This document shows, piece after piece, positions 7,680 through 16,144 of a DNA stretch of 64,000 nt; the stretch's first letter is position 1, and every line of letters begins with the position of its first letter. The notes beneath the pieces were generated by a model. The model did no database searches, had not been told where the DNA came from, and saw nothing but the letters and a program-made list of their open reading frames with translations. Both the position numbers and the translations under genes were made by a program. Source of the stretch: Mesorhizobium terrae (GTDB lineage: Bacteria; Pseudomonadota; Alphaproteobacteria; Rhizobiales; Rhizobiaceae); NCBI RefSeq assembly GCF_008727715.1, contig NZ_CP044218.1, positions 5,439,501 through 5,503,500 of the forward strand, read 5' to 3'.

Positions 7680-9182
7680 ATGGAAAAGCGAATCTATCCA
7701 CAAGCCATCGAGACCCTGGTCATGCCGGAGCCCTATGCCCGGCAATCCTTCGACGATGCCGGCGAGGCCGTCGCCGCGCTCAAGGTGCTCTACGAGCGCA
7801 ACACCAAATTCCTGCGCGACTCCTTCTCGGCACTTGCCGCCGGCGGCGGCAACGACAAGCGCTACCGCGCCTTCTATCCGGAGGTCAGCGTCGTCACCAA
7901 CTCGTTCACCCAGGTCGACTCGCGCCAGGCCTACGGCCATCTGCCGACGCCGGGGCAGTTCTCGACCACCATCACCCAACCGCATCTGTTCGAAAGCTAC
8001 CTGACCGAACAGCTCAGGCTGATCATGCGCAATCACGGCGTGCCGGTGATCGTTTCGGAATCGGAGACGCCGATCCCGCTGCATTTCGCCTTCCTGGAAG
8101 GAACCTATGTCGACAGTGCCGCCGCCGAGCGCATCCGCCGGCCGATCCGTGACCTGTTCGACGTGCCGGACCTCGACGGCACCGACGATCAGATCGCCAA
8201 CGGCACCTTCGAGGTGGCGCTGGGCGACCCGCGCCCGCTGGCGCCCTTCACCGCCCAGCGCATCGACTATTCCCTGCACAGGCTGACGCATTACACGGCG
8301 ACCAGCCCGCAGCATTTCCAGAATTTTGTCCTCTTCACCAACTACCAGTTCTACATCGACGAGTTCTGCGCGATGGCGCGCGAGTTGATGGCGAAGGGTG
8401 GCGAGGGTTATTCCGAATTCGTCGAGCCGGGCAATGTCGTCACCAGGCCGGGCACGCCGCTGCTCAGCGAAGGCACCGCGCCGGGACGGCTGCCGCAGAT
8501 GCCCGCCTATCATCTGAAGCGGCCGGACCATGGCGGCATCACCATGGTCAATATCGGCGTCGGTCCGTCCAACGCCAAGACCATCACCGACCACGTCGCC
8601 GTGCTGCGCCCGCATGCCTGGCTGATGCTTGGCCACTGCGCCGGCCTGCGCAACACGCAGGCGCTGGGCGACTATGTGCTGGCGCATGCCTATGTGCGCG
8701 AGGACCATGTGCTGGACGACGACCTGCCGGTGTGGGTGCCGGTGCCGGCGCTGGCCGAGGTGCAGGTGGCGCTGGAGGAAGCGGTGGCCGAGGTGACCGG
8801 GCTTTCCGGCTACGACCTCAAGCGCATCATGCGCACCGGCACGGTCGCCACCATCGACAATCGCAACTGGGAACTGCGCGACCAGCGCGGGCCGGTGCAG
8901 CGGCTTTCGCAATCGCGCGCCATCGCGCTCGACATGGAATCGGCAACCATCGCCGCCAACGGGTTCCGCTTCCGCGTGCCCTACGGCACGCTGCTGTGCG
9001 TTTCCGACAAGCCGCTGCATGGCGAACTGAAGCTGCCCGGCATGGCGACCGAATTCTACAAGCGGCAGGTGGCGCAACACCTGACCATCGGCATTCGCGC
9101 CATGCAGAAGCTGGCCGAAATGCCGATGGAGCGGCTGCATTCACGCAAGCTGCGCAGCTTCTCGGAGACGGCGTTCCAGTAG
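7680..9182 (+). CDS. amn: AMP nucleosidase
   Basis: This 500-residue cytoplasmic enzyme hydrolyses AMP to adenine and ribose 5-phosphate and so affects adenylate pools. Length and both domains fit the family. The N-terminal AMP-nucleosidase domain has RYRAFYPEVSV, THYTATSPQHFQNFVLFTNY and similar stretches. The C-terminal phosphorylase-like domain has VNIGVGPSNAKTITDHVAVL, WLMLGHCAGL and the ALDMESATIAANGFRFRVPY catalytic region. An in-frame stop at 7671-7673 fixes the start at 7680. No Shine-Dalgarno sequence is visible; a TATAAT sits at 7669-7674. Confidence 0.95.
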   Translation: MEKRIYPQAIETLVMPEPYARQSFDDAGEAVAALKVLYERNTKFLRDSFSALAAGGGNDKRYRAFYPEVSVVTNSFTQVDSRQAYGHLPTPGQFSTTITQPHLFESYLTEQLRLIMRNHGVPVIVSESETPIPLHFAFLEGTYVDSAAAERIRRPIRDLFDVPDLDGTDDQIANGTFEVALGDPRPLAPFTAQRIDYSLHRLTHYTATSPQHFQNFVLFTNYQFYIDEFCAMARELMAKGGEGYSEFVEPGNVVTRPGTPLLSEGTAPGRLPQMPAYHLKRPDHGGITMVNIGVGPSNAKTITDHVAVLRPHAWLMLGHCAGLRNTQALGDYVLAHAYVREDHVLDDDLPVWVPVPALAEVQVALEEAVAEVTGLSGYDLKRIMRTGTVATIDNRNWELRDQRGPVQRLSQSRAIALDMESATIAANGFRFRVPYGTLLCVSDKPLHGELKLPGMATEFYKRQVAQHLTIGIRAMQKLAEMPMERLHSRKLRSFSETAFQ

Positions 9183-9542
9183 GAGGCCGTACTCCGAGCG
9201 GCGGTGTGCGGCGTCGGCCTCAACCGACTATAGTGACGGCGGTTGCCGAACATCAGGTCGCCGATGACGATCAGACTCCAGCGATCCCCCAGGGCCTCGA
9301 GAATCCGATTGATCGGGCAGCCCAGCGCAGGGCATTCACGCGCACTCCAAAAACCGATTGCAATATAAAATCAGTTTATGTAACCTACAACCGGTTGCGA
9401 GATGCAATCAGTCAGGCAGATATGCCGCGTGGCTGATTGCAAGCGATGGAGGCGGAGGGATGCTCAAGACCGACGGCGTTATCTAGATGATCCCAAAACC
9501 CTGTTCGCAGCAGCGTGCAAAACTGTTGAGGGAGACGAAAAG
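9183..9542. other. Intergenic region with palindromes, no gene seen
   Basis: This 360-base stretch lies between amn and the lactonase-like gene. Its 3' half becomes AT-rich around 9360-9385 and carries an outer inverted repeat and a central palindrome (9356-9409), described separately. No coding or RNA feature was recognised. Confidence 0.5.
9356..9409. promoter_or_regulatory. Putative operator upstream of the lactonase-like gene
   Basis: An outer inverted repeat GATTGCA (9356-9362) / TGCAATC (9403-9409) encloses a perfect 10-bp palindrome CAACCGGTTG (9388-9397). The AT-rich stretch between them (TATAAAATCAGTTTATG) could hold promoter elements. The next gene starts at 9543. Palindromes of this kind suit dimeric regulators such as TetR or LuxR types, but no regulator gene is adjacent. 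Confidence 0.45.
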
Positions 9543-10169
9543 ATGAATGCCCCCGCCTCTATCACCATCTCGCCAATCCTCGTTGCCGACCTTTTCGTCG
9601 AGGGCGAGCGAATGCCAGTCTACGTGCACGTCATCGACCATCCCAACGGGCGCATACTGGTCGACACCGGCATGACGGAGCTGCACCCGGCAGTGGTGGC
9701 CGCCTTCAGTCCGCGCCTGTATCCGCTGAGCAAGCAGGACTTCGACCTCGCCGGCATCGACATCGTCGTCAACACGCACCTGCACGCCGACCATTGCGGA
9801 GGCAACCATCTCTTCGCCGGCAAGCCGATCTACGTCCAGCGCCGGGAACTCGACAACGCGCGCAACGAGGACGACTACACCATTCGCGAGTGGGTCGATG
9901 CACCCGGCGTGGAGTACGTGCCAGTCGACGGTGAGCTCGAGCTACTCCCCGGGCTCCGGCTTGTCCCGGCGCCCGGCCACACAGCCGGCATGCAGGTCGT
10001 CGTCGTTGAGACTGGCGGGCACCCGGTCGTCGTTGGCGGCGACGTGGCGGTCTGGTTTGGCGAGCTCGACGAGCCGCAGACCGAAGGCCAGCTGCGGGTG
10101 CGCGCGCTCGACCCCGAACTGGTCTGGCTCGCGCACGAGCACGAGCCGTGGCGACCCCGCACCGCATAA
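9543..10169 (+). CDS. Metallo-beta-lactamase-fold hydrolase, N-acyl homoserine lactonase-like
   Basis: The 208-residue soluble product carries the full zinc-binding set: VNTHLHADHCGGN (His79, His81, Asp83, His84), APGHTAGMQ, GGDVAVWF and a C-terminal LAHEHEP. It also has the ILVDTGM strand typical of the AHL-lactonase branch, which opens the lactone ring of quorum-sensing signals. GAGGGAG precedes the ATG. The fold and metal site are firm. The signal-degrading role is inferred from motif style, and other lactones or esters are possible. Confidence 0.8.
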   Translation: MNAPASITISPILVADLFVEGERMPVYVHVIDHPNGRILVDTGMTELHPAVVAAFSPRLYPLSKQDFDLAGIDIVVNTHLHADHCGGNHLFAGKPIYVQRRELDNARNEDDYTIREWVDAPGVEYVPVDGELELLPGLRLVPAPGHTAGMQVVVVETGGHPVVVGGDVAVWFGELDEPQTEGQLRVRALDPELVWLAHEHEPWRPRTA

Positions 10170-10240
10170 GGCATCTGGATGCCGGGCAGGCGCGCTACCG
10201 GAGAAAAGGTCGCCGTCAGCTCTCGCACTCGCCGAGTATC

Positions 10241-10849
10241 TCAGTCGCCGTTGACCAGCCCCAGGACAAGCCGCTGGATGTTGCCGCCCGGCCCCATCTC
10301 GACGCGATCGAACTCGCTGCTCTCCTGGCGCTGCGCCAGCGAGGCCTCCGACAGCGGCGTCTGGATCTGCTTGCGGATCTTCTGGCAGCCGGGGTCATTC
10401 GGCACCGAAACGCCGATGGTCGTCGCCTCGATCCGCTTCAACATCGCCTTCATGTGGTCGCCATGGACTTTCTCGTGACGCCGGATGCCGTCGATGAAGA
10501 CGTCCCAGCGTTTCTGCACCGCCGGCGCAAGCGCATTGGCGGGCTTCGGCAGCGTATAGGTGATGGTTAGCTTGGGCGTCGCCGACACCAGCGTGCAGCC
10601 GCCGCCCTGCGGCACGTAATTCCTGGACCAAGTGAGCGTGAAGAAGGTGTGGGCGATGACGCGGCGGCCGCTGCTGCCCACCGCCGGGCCGTTCTGGCCG
10701 ATGGAACTGTAGAGCTCAGCGCCGGATGCGCCGGTGATGGCATAAGGCTTTTCCTGTTCGATGGTGCGGCCACCGGCCTGCGCGGAGGAGGCCGCCAAGA
10801 CAAAGCCGGCCGTAGCCGTCAGCAGGACAAGTCCGTTCTTCAAGATCAT
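10241..10849 (-). CDS. DUF922 putative zinc-dependent protease, secreted (copy 1)
   Basis: The 202-residue product has a signal peptide (MILKNGLVLLTATAGFVLAASSAQA) and the DUF922 core. An N-terminal tyrosine-containing beta region leads to FTLTWSRNYVPQGGGC, and then to RRHEKVHGDHM, where His125-Glu126 and His129 form an HExxH-like zinc site. DUF922 proteins are annotated as putative periplasmic metalloproteases without proven substrates. A paralogue lies at 12021-12623. The gene is divergent from the EEP-family gene at 10925. Confidence 0.82.
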   Translation of the reverse strand: MILKNGLVLLTATAGFVLAASSAQAGGRTIEQEKPYAITGASGAELYSSIGQNGPAVGSSGRRVIAHTFFTLTWSRNYVPQGGGCTLVSATPKLTITYTLPKPANALAPAVQKRWDVFIDGIRRHEKVHGDHMKAMLKRIEATTIGVSVPNDPGCQKIRKQIQTPLSEASLAQRQESSEFDRVEMGPGGNIQRLVLGLVNGD

Positions 10850-10924
10850 CGCGTTTCCAGGATAGGGCATTGCATTTTTCGCGCGCACCATAGAGAGCGC
10901 TTGCCCTACCATCAATGAGCCGCA

Positions 10925-11986
10925 ATGTTTCGAGCTATGACCGCCATGGACAGCGCCCGTATCCTGTTTCAATTCCTGATCGCCGCCTGCGCGGTGGCGT
11001 CCTCCGTCGCGCTTCTGGCCGGATTCTTCGGCGCCTTTCATCCGGCGTTGGATTCCTTCTCGCATTTCCGCACCCACCTCGCGGCGCTGCTCGTCTTGTT
11101 GGCGCTGGTGATGATCATTGCCGGCCCGCGCTGGCAGGCGGTGCCGTTCCTGGTTTTTGCGATCGCCTGCCTTGCGACGACGACCAGCCTTCCGGGCCTC
11201 GGCAAATCACAGGCCGGCTTCACCGCCAAGCCGGACGACCGCGCCGTCTACCGGCTGCTGCAGATGAACCTGCGCTACAACAACCCGACGCCTGAAAAGG
11301 TGTTGTCGCTGATCGACAGCGTCAAGCCGGACGTGGTGACGCTGAACGAGGTTTCCGACATGTGGGCGGGCAAGCTGAAGCTCCTGTCCGGTGTCTATCC
11401 CTACAGCATCGCCTGCCCGTTTCCGAACGGCTTCTTCGGCGTGGCGCTGCTGTCCAGGCAGCCCTTTGTCGAAGGCAGCGAGCCGCAATGCAATGACCGT
11501 GGATCGATGGCGACGGCCCATATCGACTTCGGCGGCACGGAAGTGGCGGTCGCCGCCGTCCATATTGGCTGGCCGTGGCCGTTCAACCAGTTCCGCCAGA
11601 TCCGCAGCCTGAGCCACCCGCTGGCAACACTGGGCGAAGACGCCGTCGTCGCCGGCGATTTCAATGCCGTGCCGTGGAGCGAGGCGGTGCAACGGTTCGC
11701 CAGAGCCGGCGCCTTGACGCTGGTGCCCTCCGCCGGCCCGACCTGGTTTTACCGGAGGCTGCCCGCCGCTTTGTCCTTTGCCGGACTGCCGATCGACCAG
11801 GTGTTGTACAAGGGCGCCGTGGTGGTCCACTCGGCCACGCTTCTGGAAGACACCGGCTCGGACCACCGGCCGGTCCTCGTCGAATTCTCGCTGAAGCCGG
11901 CGGCGGCGGAACCGGAGGGCGGACCGAAAACGGCGACTGTTTCGGCCGAACGACCCGAACAACGCAAATTGGTACGCGGCGGCTGA
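10925..11986 (+). CDS. Membrane-anchored endonuclease/exonuclease/phosphatase-family protein
   Basis: The 353-residue product begins with three hydrophobic segments within about 100 residues, then has an EEP-fold catalytic domain: LLQMNLRYNNP (first Asn), VTLNEVSDMW (catalytic Glu), VAAVHIGWPWP, VVAGDFNAVPWS (Asp/Asn pair) and a final TGSDHRPVLVEF. All key residues are present. The membrane-anchored layout suggests a periplasmic phosphodiesterase or phosphatase acting on lipids or nucleic acids; the substrate is unknown. The start is either 10925 or 10937, and neither has a strong ribosome site. It lies between two DUF922 genes. Confidence 0.87.
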   Translation: MFRAMTAMDSARILFQFLIAACAVASSVALLAGFFGAFHPALDSFSHFRTHLAALLVLLALVMIIAGPRWQAVPFLVFAIACLATTTSLPGLGKSQAGFTAKPDDRAVYRLLQMNLRYNNPTPEKVLSLIDSVKPDVVTLNEVSDMWAGKLKLLSGVYPYSIACPFPNGFFGVALLSRQPFVEGSEPQCNDRGSMATAHIDFGGTEVAVAAVHIGWPWPFNQFRQIRSLSHPLATLGEDAVVAGDFNAVPWSEAVQRFARAGALTLVPSAGPTWFYRRLPAALSFAGLPIDQVLYKGAVVVHSATLLEDTGSDHRPVLVEFSLKPAAAEPEGGPKTATVSAERPEQRKLVRGG

Positions 11987-12020
11987 CCGCCGGCGCCTCC
12001 CGGGATTTCAGGCGAAGACC

Positions 12021-12623
12021 TTATTGCGCTTTCTGCAGGGCGGTGACGAGTTTCTGGACATGGCCGCCAGGGCTGTGCTCGCGCATGTCGAAGGCGACCT
12101 GCCTGGCTTCGTAGTCGGCGGTGGCGGCGGCGGTCCTGCGCTCGGCTTCGCGGCGTGTCTTGATGCATTGCGGATCGTTGGCGAGGTTGAGACCGGAAAC
12201 GGAGCGCTCGCCGGCCGCGACCATCTGGCGGGCGATGCGGCCGTGGGTTTCCTCATGTGCCCGCACGCCGGCGAAAAAGACCTGCCAGCGCTTGCGCAGC
12301 GCCGGCGACATTTTCGAGGTGACGCGCGGATATTGGTAGGTGAGGTCCAGGGTTCCGTCGGCGCGCAGCAAACGGCAGCCGCCAGCTGACGGCTCGGTCT
12401 TGTAATCCCAATTGAGGGTGTAGGACGTGCGGGCGATGGCGCGCGTGGTGAAGCCGTGCCGCGGGCCGCTCTGGTCCATGGCGGCGACCAGCGCCTTACC
12501 GCTGTCGCCCGCGATATCGTAATTCGTGGTGTGGACGACCACCTTGGCACCGGCCATGGCGAGGCCGGGCAGGCTTCCTGCAATCAAAAGTCCGGCCAGA
12601 CAGCGAACCGCGGCGTGACGCAT
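12021..12623 (-). CDS. DUF922 putative zinc-dependent protease, secreted (copy 2)
   Basis: The 200-residue product has a signal peptide ending near AMAGA and the same architecture as the gene at 10241: SYTLNWDYKTEPSAGGCRL, a helix with KRWQVFFAGV, and RAHEETHGRI with His123-Glu124 and His127. Both copies have a Cys after a glycine pair. The start at 12623 follows GGGAGG; an in-frame ATG 15 bases upstream overlaps that site. It converges with the EEP-family gene, whose stop is 34 bases away. Confidence 0.82.
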   Translation of the reverse strand: MRHAAVRCLAGLLIAGSLPGLAMAGAKVVVHTTNYDIAGDSGKALVAAMDQSGPRHGFTTRAIARTSYTLNWDYKTEPSAGGCRLLRADGTLDLTYQYPRVTSKMSPALRKRWQVFFAGVRAHEETHGRIARQMVAAGERSVSGLNLANDPQCIKTRREAERRTAAATADYEARQVAFDMREHSPGGHVQKLVTALQKAQ

Positions 12624-12713
12624 CAATGTTCCTCCCAACCCTCCGCCAGACCTTCAATGGTCGTCTTTTTCACGGAAGCTTGATCGAGCCTTGCTACGTC
12701 TCTGCGGTCGAAT

Positions 12714-12743
12714 TAAGGCGCTAAGGTGCCCCATAGCGCCTTA
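12714..12743 (-). terminator. Hairpin after the ETF-QO gene
   Basis: A perfect 10-bp stem (TAAGGCGCTA / TAGCGCCTTA) with a 10-base loop starts 8 bases past the ETF-QO stop on the minus strand. It is followed only by a short TTAATT, so termination may be partial. Confidence 0.55.
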
Positions 12744-12751
12744 GTCCCCAA

Positions 12752-14431
12752 CTACATGTTCTGATAGACCGGCCCCTCGCCACCCTGCGGCGGCACCCAG
12801 TTGATGTTCTGGTTCGGGTCCTTGATGTCGCACGTCTTGCAGTGCACGCAGTTCTGGGCGTTGATGACGAAGCGCACATCCTTGGCCGTCGGATCAGCGG
12901 CGGCATTGCCTTCCGCGTCGACCCATTCATAGACGCCCGCCGGACAATAACGCGTCGACGGTCCGCCGAAGACGTCGTGCTCCGAACTCACCTGCAAGGC
13001 CGGGTTCTTGACCTGGAGATGGACCGGCTGGTCCTCCTCATGGTTGGTGCCCGACAGGAAGACAGACGACAGTCGGTCGAAGGTCAGCACGCCGTCCGGT
13101 TTCGGATAGACGATCTTCTGGTGCTTCGATGCCGGCTCGAGCGCGGCGGCGTCGGTCTTGCCGTGCTTCAGCGTGCCGAAGGGCGAGACGCCGAACAGCG
13201 TGTTCAGCCACATGTCGAGGCCACCGAGGCCAACGCCGACGATGGTGCCGAAACGCGACCACAACGGCTTGACGTTGCGAACCTTCTTCAAGTCCTTGCC
13301 GATGTCGGTGCCGCGCCAGGCTTCTTCATAAGAGGCCAGTTCGTCATTGGCCCTGCCGGTGGCGATGGCTTCCGCGACGTGCTCGGCCGCCAGCATGCCG
13401 GACAGGACGGCGTTGTGAGAACCCTTGATGCGCGGCACGTTGACGAGGCCGGCCGCGCAGCCCATCAGCACGCCGCCGGGGAAGGACATCTTCGGCACCG
13501 ACTGCCAGCCGCCCTCGGTGATGGCGCGCGCGCCATAGCCGATGCGCTTGGCTCCGGCGAAGGTCGGCGCGATCGCCGGATGCGTCTTGAAACGCTGGAA
13601 TTCCTCGAACGGCGACAGATAAGGGTTCTTGTAGTTCAGGTGCACGACGAAGCCGACCGCAACCTGATTGTCTTCCAGGTGATAGAGGAAGGAGCCGCCG
13701 CCGGTCTTCATGTCGAGCGGCCAGCCGAAGGAATGCTGGACGAGGCCGAGCTTGTGGTTCTCCGGCTTGACCTGCCAGAGTTCCTTCAGGCCGATGCCGA
13801 ACTTGGCGGGCTCGCGGCCTTCGGCGAGGTTGTATTTGGCGATGAGCTGCTTGGCGAGCGAGCCGCGCGCGCCTTCGCCGATCAGCACATATTTGCCCAT
13901 CAGCGCCATGCCGGGCGCGAAGTTCGGGCCATGCGAACCGTCTTTCTCGACGCCCATGTCGCCGGTGTAGACGCCGGTGACCGCGCCCTCTTCGTTATAG
14001 AGCAGCCCGGCGGCGGCGAAGCCCGGATAGATTTCGACGCCGAGCGCCTCGGCCTTGCCGGACAGCCAGCGGCAGACGTTGCCGAGGGAGACGATGTAGT
14101 TGCCGTGATTGTTCATCAGCGGCGGCATCAGGATGTTCGGCAGGCGGAAGGAACCGGCCGGTCCCAGAACCAGGAAATGATCAGCCGTCACCTCGGTCTT
14201 GAAAGGGTGGTCGCTCTCCTCGCGCCAGCCGGGCAGAAGGCGGTCGATGCCGATCGGGTCGACGACGGCACCGGACAAGATGTGGGCGCCGGCCTCGCCG
14301 CCCTTTTCCAGGACGACAACGGAAAGATCGGGGTTGACCTGCTTGAGCCGGATCGCCGCGGCGAGCCCCGCCGGCCCCGCGCCGACGATCACCACGTCGA
14401 ATTCCATGCTCTCCCGTTCGATCTCGCTCAT
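12752..14431 (-). CDS. Electron transfer flavoprotein-ubiquinone oxidoreductase
   Basis: This 559-residue inner-membrane iron-sulfur flavoprotein passes electrons from ETF, and so from acyl-CoA dehydrogenases of fatty acid and branched-chain catabolism, to ubiquinone. Visible parts are the FAD-binding DVVIVGAGPAGLAAAIRLK, the GCAAGLVNVPRIKGSHNA region, and a C-terminal ferredoxin-like part with CPAGVYEW and CVHCKTCDIKDP giving four cluster cysteines. Length fits the bacterial family. The start at 14431 follows GGAGGG; the longer open frame is not needed. A striking palindrome 140 bases upstream (14571-14596) suggests dedicated control. Confidence 0.96.
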   Translation of the reverse strand: MSEIERESMEFDVVIVGAGPAGLAAAIRLKQVNPDLSVVVLEKGGEAGAHILSGAVVDPIGIDRLLPGWREESDHPFKTEVTADHFLVLGPAGSFRLPNILMPPLMNNHGNYIVSLGNVCRWLSGKAEALGVEIYPGFAAAGLLYNEEGAVTGVYTGDMGVEKDGSHGPNFAPGMALMGKYVLIGEGARGSLAKQLIAKYNLAEGREPAKFGIGLKELWQVKPENHKLGLVQHSFGWPLDMKTGGGSFLYHLEDNQVAVGFVVHLNYKNPYLSPFEEFQRFKTHPAIAPTFAGAKRIGYGARAITEGGWQSVPKMSFPGGVLMGCAAGLVNVPRIKGSHNAVLSGMLAAEHVAEAIATGRANDELASYEEAWRGTDIGKDLKKVRNVKPLWSRFGTIVGVGLGGLDMWLNTLFGVSPFGTLKHGKTDAAALEPASKHQKIVYPKPDGVLTFDRLSSVFLSGTNHEEDQPVHLQVKNPALQVSSEHDVFGGPSTRYCPAGVYEWVDAEGNAAADPTAKDVRFVINAQNCVHCKTCDIKDPNQNINWVPPQGGEGPVYQNM

Positions 14432-14570
14432 CAGGTCCCTCCGCACTGGCTTGCCGTTCCGGCATCTTGCTGGCTCATGCGCTCCATAGCGCATCATTCC
14501 GCGACGCGAAACCGGCTCGCAACGACAGCACCGTTCCGCCGGCCGGCAAAGCTTCACGTTGGCGCAGAAT

Positions 14571-14596
14571 ATTTGACGTTCACGTAAACGTCAAAT
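14571..14596. promoter_or_regulatory. Perfect 26-bp inverted repeat, probable operator upstream of ETF-QO
   Basis: The arms ATTTGACGTT (14571-14580) and AACGTCAAAT (14587-14596) are perfectly complementary around six bases, CACGTA. The site lies between the divergent ETF-QO gene and the secreted-protein gene at 14659. Its shape resembles the ACGT-rich palindromes described for LiuR (MerR-family) regulators of branched-chain amino acid and acyl-CoA catabolism; this match is from memory and is inference. Confidence 0.65.
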
Positions 14597-14658
14597 AGAG
14601 CGCAACCCTTGAAAACGGGAGCTTTTCGCGGAACCGGATATCGGTCATAGTCCTGTTC

Positions 14659-15303
14659 ATGCGCAGTCGTGGGCCAGCCGGCTTAACATTATCGCGCCTA
14701 TCCCCTGCCCCAGGCCGACTATGGCCGGCGGCCATCCTCGGTTTTCTCCTGACGATCTCGACTGGCGCGGCGCAGGACAAGCAAAAGGTCTGGGACAGCG
14801 GCCCCTATTCCTTCTCCGACGAGCTGGGCGGTTTCCGCATCACCGGCGTTTCCGGCAAGGGCACGCGGCAGGACCCGATCGTCATCCAGGAAGAGCTGAG
14901 GTCGGCGACGCCGATTACCCTGACCATCAGGGCGATCCGCCCGGTCATCCCGTTCGATCCGTCCGGAGACTATGTCAGCGGCATCCTCTACATGCGTGTC
15001 GTCACGATGAACAACAGCGGCCATCCCTGGCAGGAATTCCAGTTCGAGCTGCAGAAGATACTGGGCGAGCCGAGCACATTCAGCGATGGCCTCTCCTTCG
15101 ACCAGCGCGACCCCGAGCCGGAGCATGTCTCGTCGTCCAACTTCGCCAAATTCGAGCGGCTGCTGGAGCCCTATGACCGCCTGCTGTTCTCGCAGGGCAA
15201 GATCGACCCGAAAAAGTCCGGCGAGTTCGAATTCCTGATCACCGATTATACGCCGCGCTGGGCCTTCTACATCGTGCAGGACCCGCGCATTCCCTCGACC
15301 TGA
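14659..15303 (+). CDS. Secreted protein of unknown function (tandem paralogue 1)
   Basis: The 214-residue product has an N-terminal hydrophobic export segment (RLWPAAILGFLLTISTGAAQ). A beta-rich body follows, with SFSDELGGFRITGVSGKGT, IPFDPSGDYVSG, NNSGHPWQEFQFELQ, DGLSFDQRD and LITDYTPRWAFYIVQDPR. No known family was recognised. The neighbour at 15436 has exactly the same length and matches throughout, including bases around the start codon, so the two arose by tandem duplication. The repeated Gly/Asp-rich strands suggest a beta-sandwich periplasmic or surface protein. Confidence 0.75.
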   Translation: MRSRGPAGLTLSRLSPAPGRLWPAAILGFLLTISTGAAQDKQKVWDSGPYSFSDELGGFRITGVSGKGTRQDPIVIQEELRSATPITLTIRAIRPVIPFDPSGDYVSGILYMRVVTMNNSGHPWQEFQFELQKILGEPSTFSDGLSFDQRDPEPEHVSSSNFAKFERLLEPYDRLLFSQGKIDPKKSGEFEFLITDYTPRWAFYIVQDPRIPST

Positions 15304-15435
15304 ACGATTGTTTCCACCCTGCGAGACCCTGGCGGCGGCCGGCCCGAAGGGTGGCCGCAGGGCCTTGTCAGCATAGTGCGAGGCCGACGCGGCGCGCCGC
15401 TTTCCGAAAAGCCCGCAATCAGTCATACTTGCGTC

Positions 15436-16080
15436 ATGCGCAGCACCGGCCAGAGGTGGTTTCCAGCTTGGTGCCTTCCCACCGCCCGGCGCCTTGCGAG
15501 CCTGGCGATCCTTCCCGGTTTCCTTGCAGTATCAGCACCTCACAGCCATGCCGGCGAACACAAGGCGTGGCCGTGCGGCCCCTACGCCGTCTCGGACGAA
15601 CTCGGCGGTTTCCGCATCTCGGGCGCTTCCGGCAAGGGCACGCGCACCGATCCCATCGTGATCGACGAGGAGCTGGATTCGCCCGAGCCCGTGACGCTGA
15701 CCATCCGCACCACCCGCCCGATCGTGCCCTTCGATCCTTCCGGCGACTATGCCTCGGGGCAGCTCTATCTGCGCATCAACGCGCTCAACAACAGCGGCGA
15801 ACCGTGGGTGGAGTTCGAATTCGAACTGCAGTCGGTTCTCGGCCAGCCGAGCGACGACACCGACGGTCTTTCCTTCGACCAGCGCAACGTGACCCCCGAC
15901 AACATCCACTCCAGCACTTATGCCCAATACCACCGGGAGCTGCGCCCCTATGACCGGCTTCTGTTCAAGAAGGGCCAGGTCGACCCCAAGCATGTCGCGG
16001 AATTCGAATATCTGGTGACCGACTACACGCCACGCCTGGCGATCTACATCCTGCAGGAACCGCGCGTGCCGGTGATGTGA
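15436..16080 (+). CDS. Secreted protein of unknown function (tandem paralogue 2)
   Basis: Also 214 residues, with a signal peptide ending near HSHAG. The body repeats the pattern of the gene at 14659: AVSDELGGFRISGASGKGT, VPFDPSGDYASG, NNSGEPWVEFEFELQ, DGLSFDQRN and LVTDYTPRLAIYILQEPR. It differs mainly in the signal peptide and in charged surface positions. The start at 15436 aligns with that of copy 1. A 132-base spacer separates the two genes. Function is unknown. Confidence 0.75.
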   Translation: MRSTGQRWFPAWCLPTARRLASLAILPGFLAVSAPHSHAGEHKAWPCGPYAVSDELGGFRISGASGKGTRTDPIVIDEELDSPEPVTLTIRTTRPIVPFDPSGDYASGQLYLRINALNNSGEPWVEFEFELQSVLGQPSDDTDGLSFDQRNVTPDNIHSSTYAQYHRELRPYDRLLFKKGQVDPKHVAEFEYLVTDYTPRLAIYILQEPRVPVM

Positions 16081-16144
16081 ACAGCGGCCTCTTCGCGCGG
16101 GCTCCGCTCTTGCAAATCGCGGCCGGCCGGCAGATGGTGCCGGC

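Noticed and set aside
7668..9140. 490-codon minus-strand frame opposite amn
   Set aside because: Third-position GC bias creates long antisense frames; the plus strand has complete AMP nucleosidase motifs.
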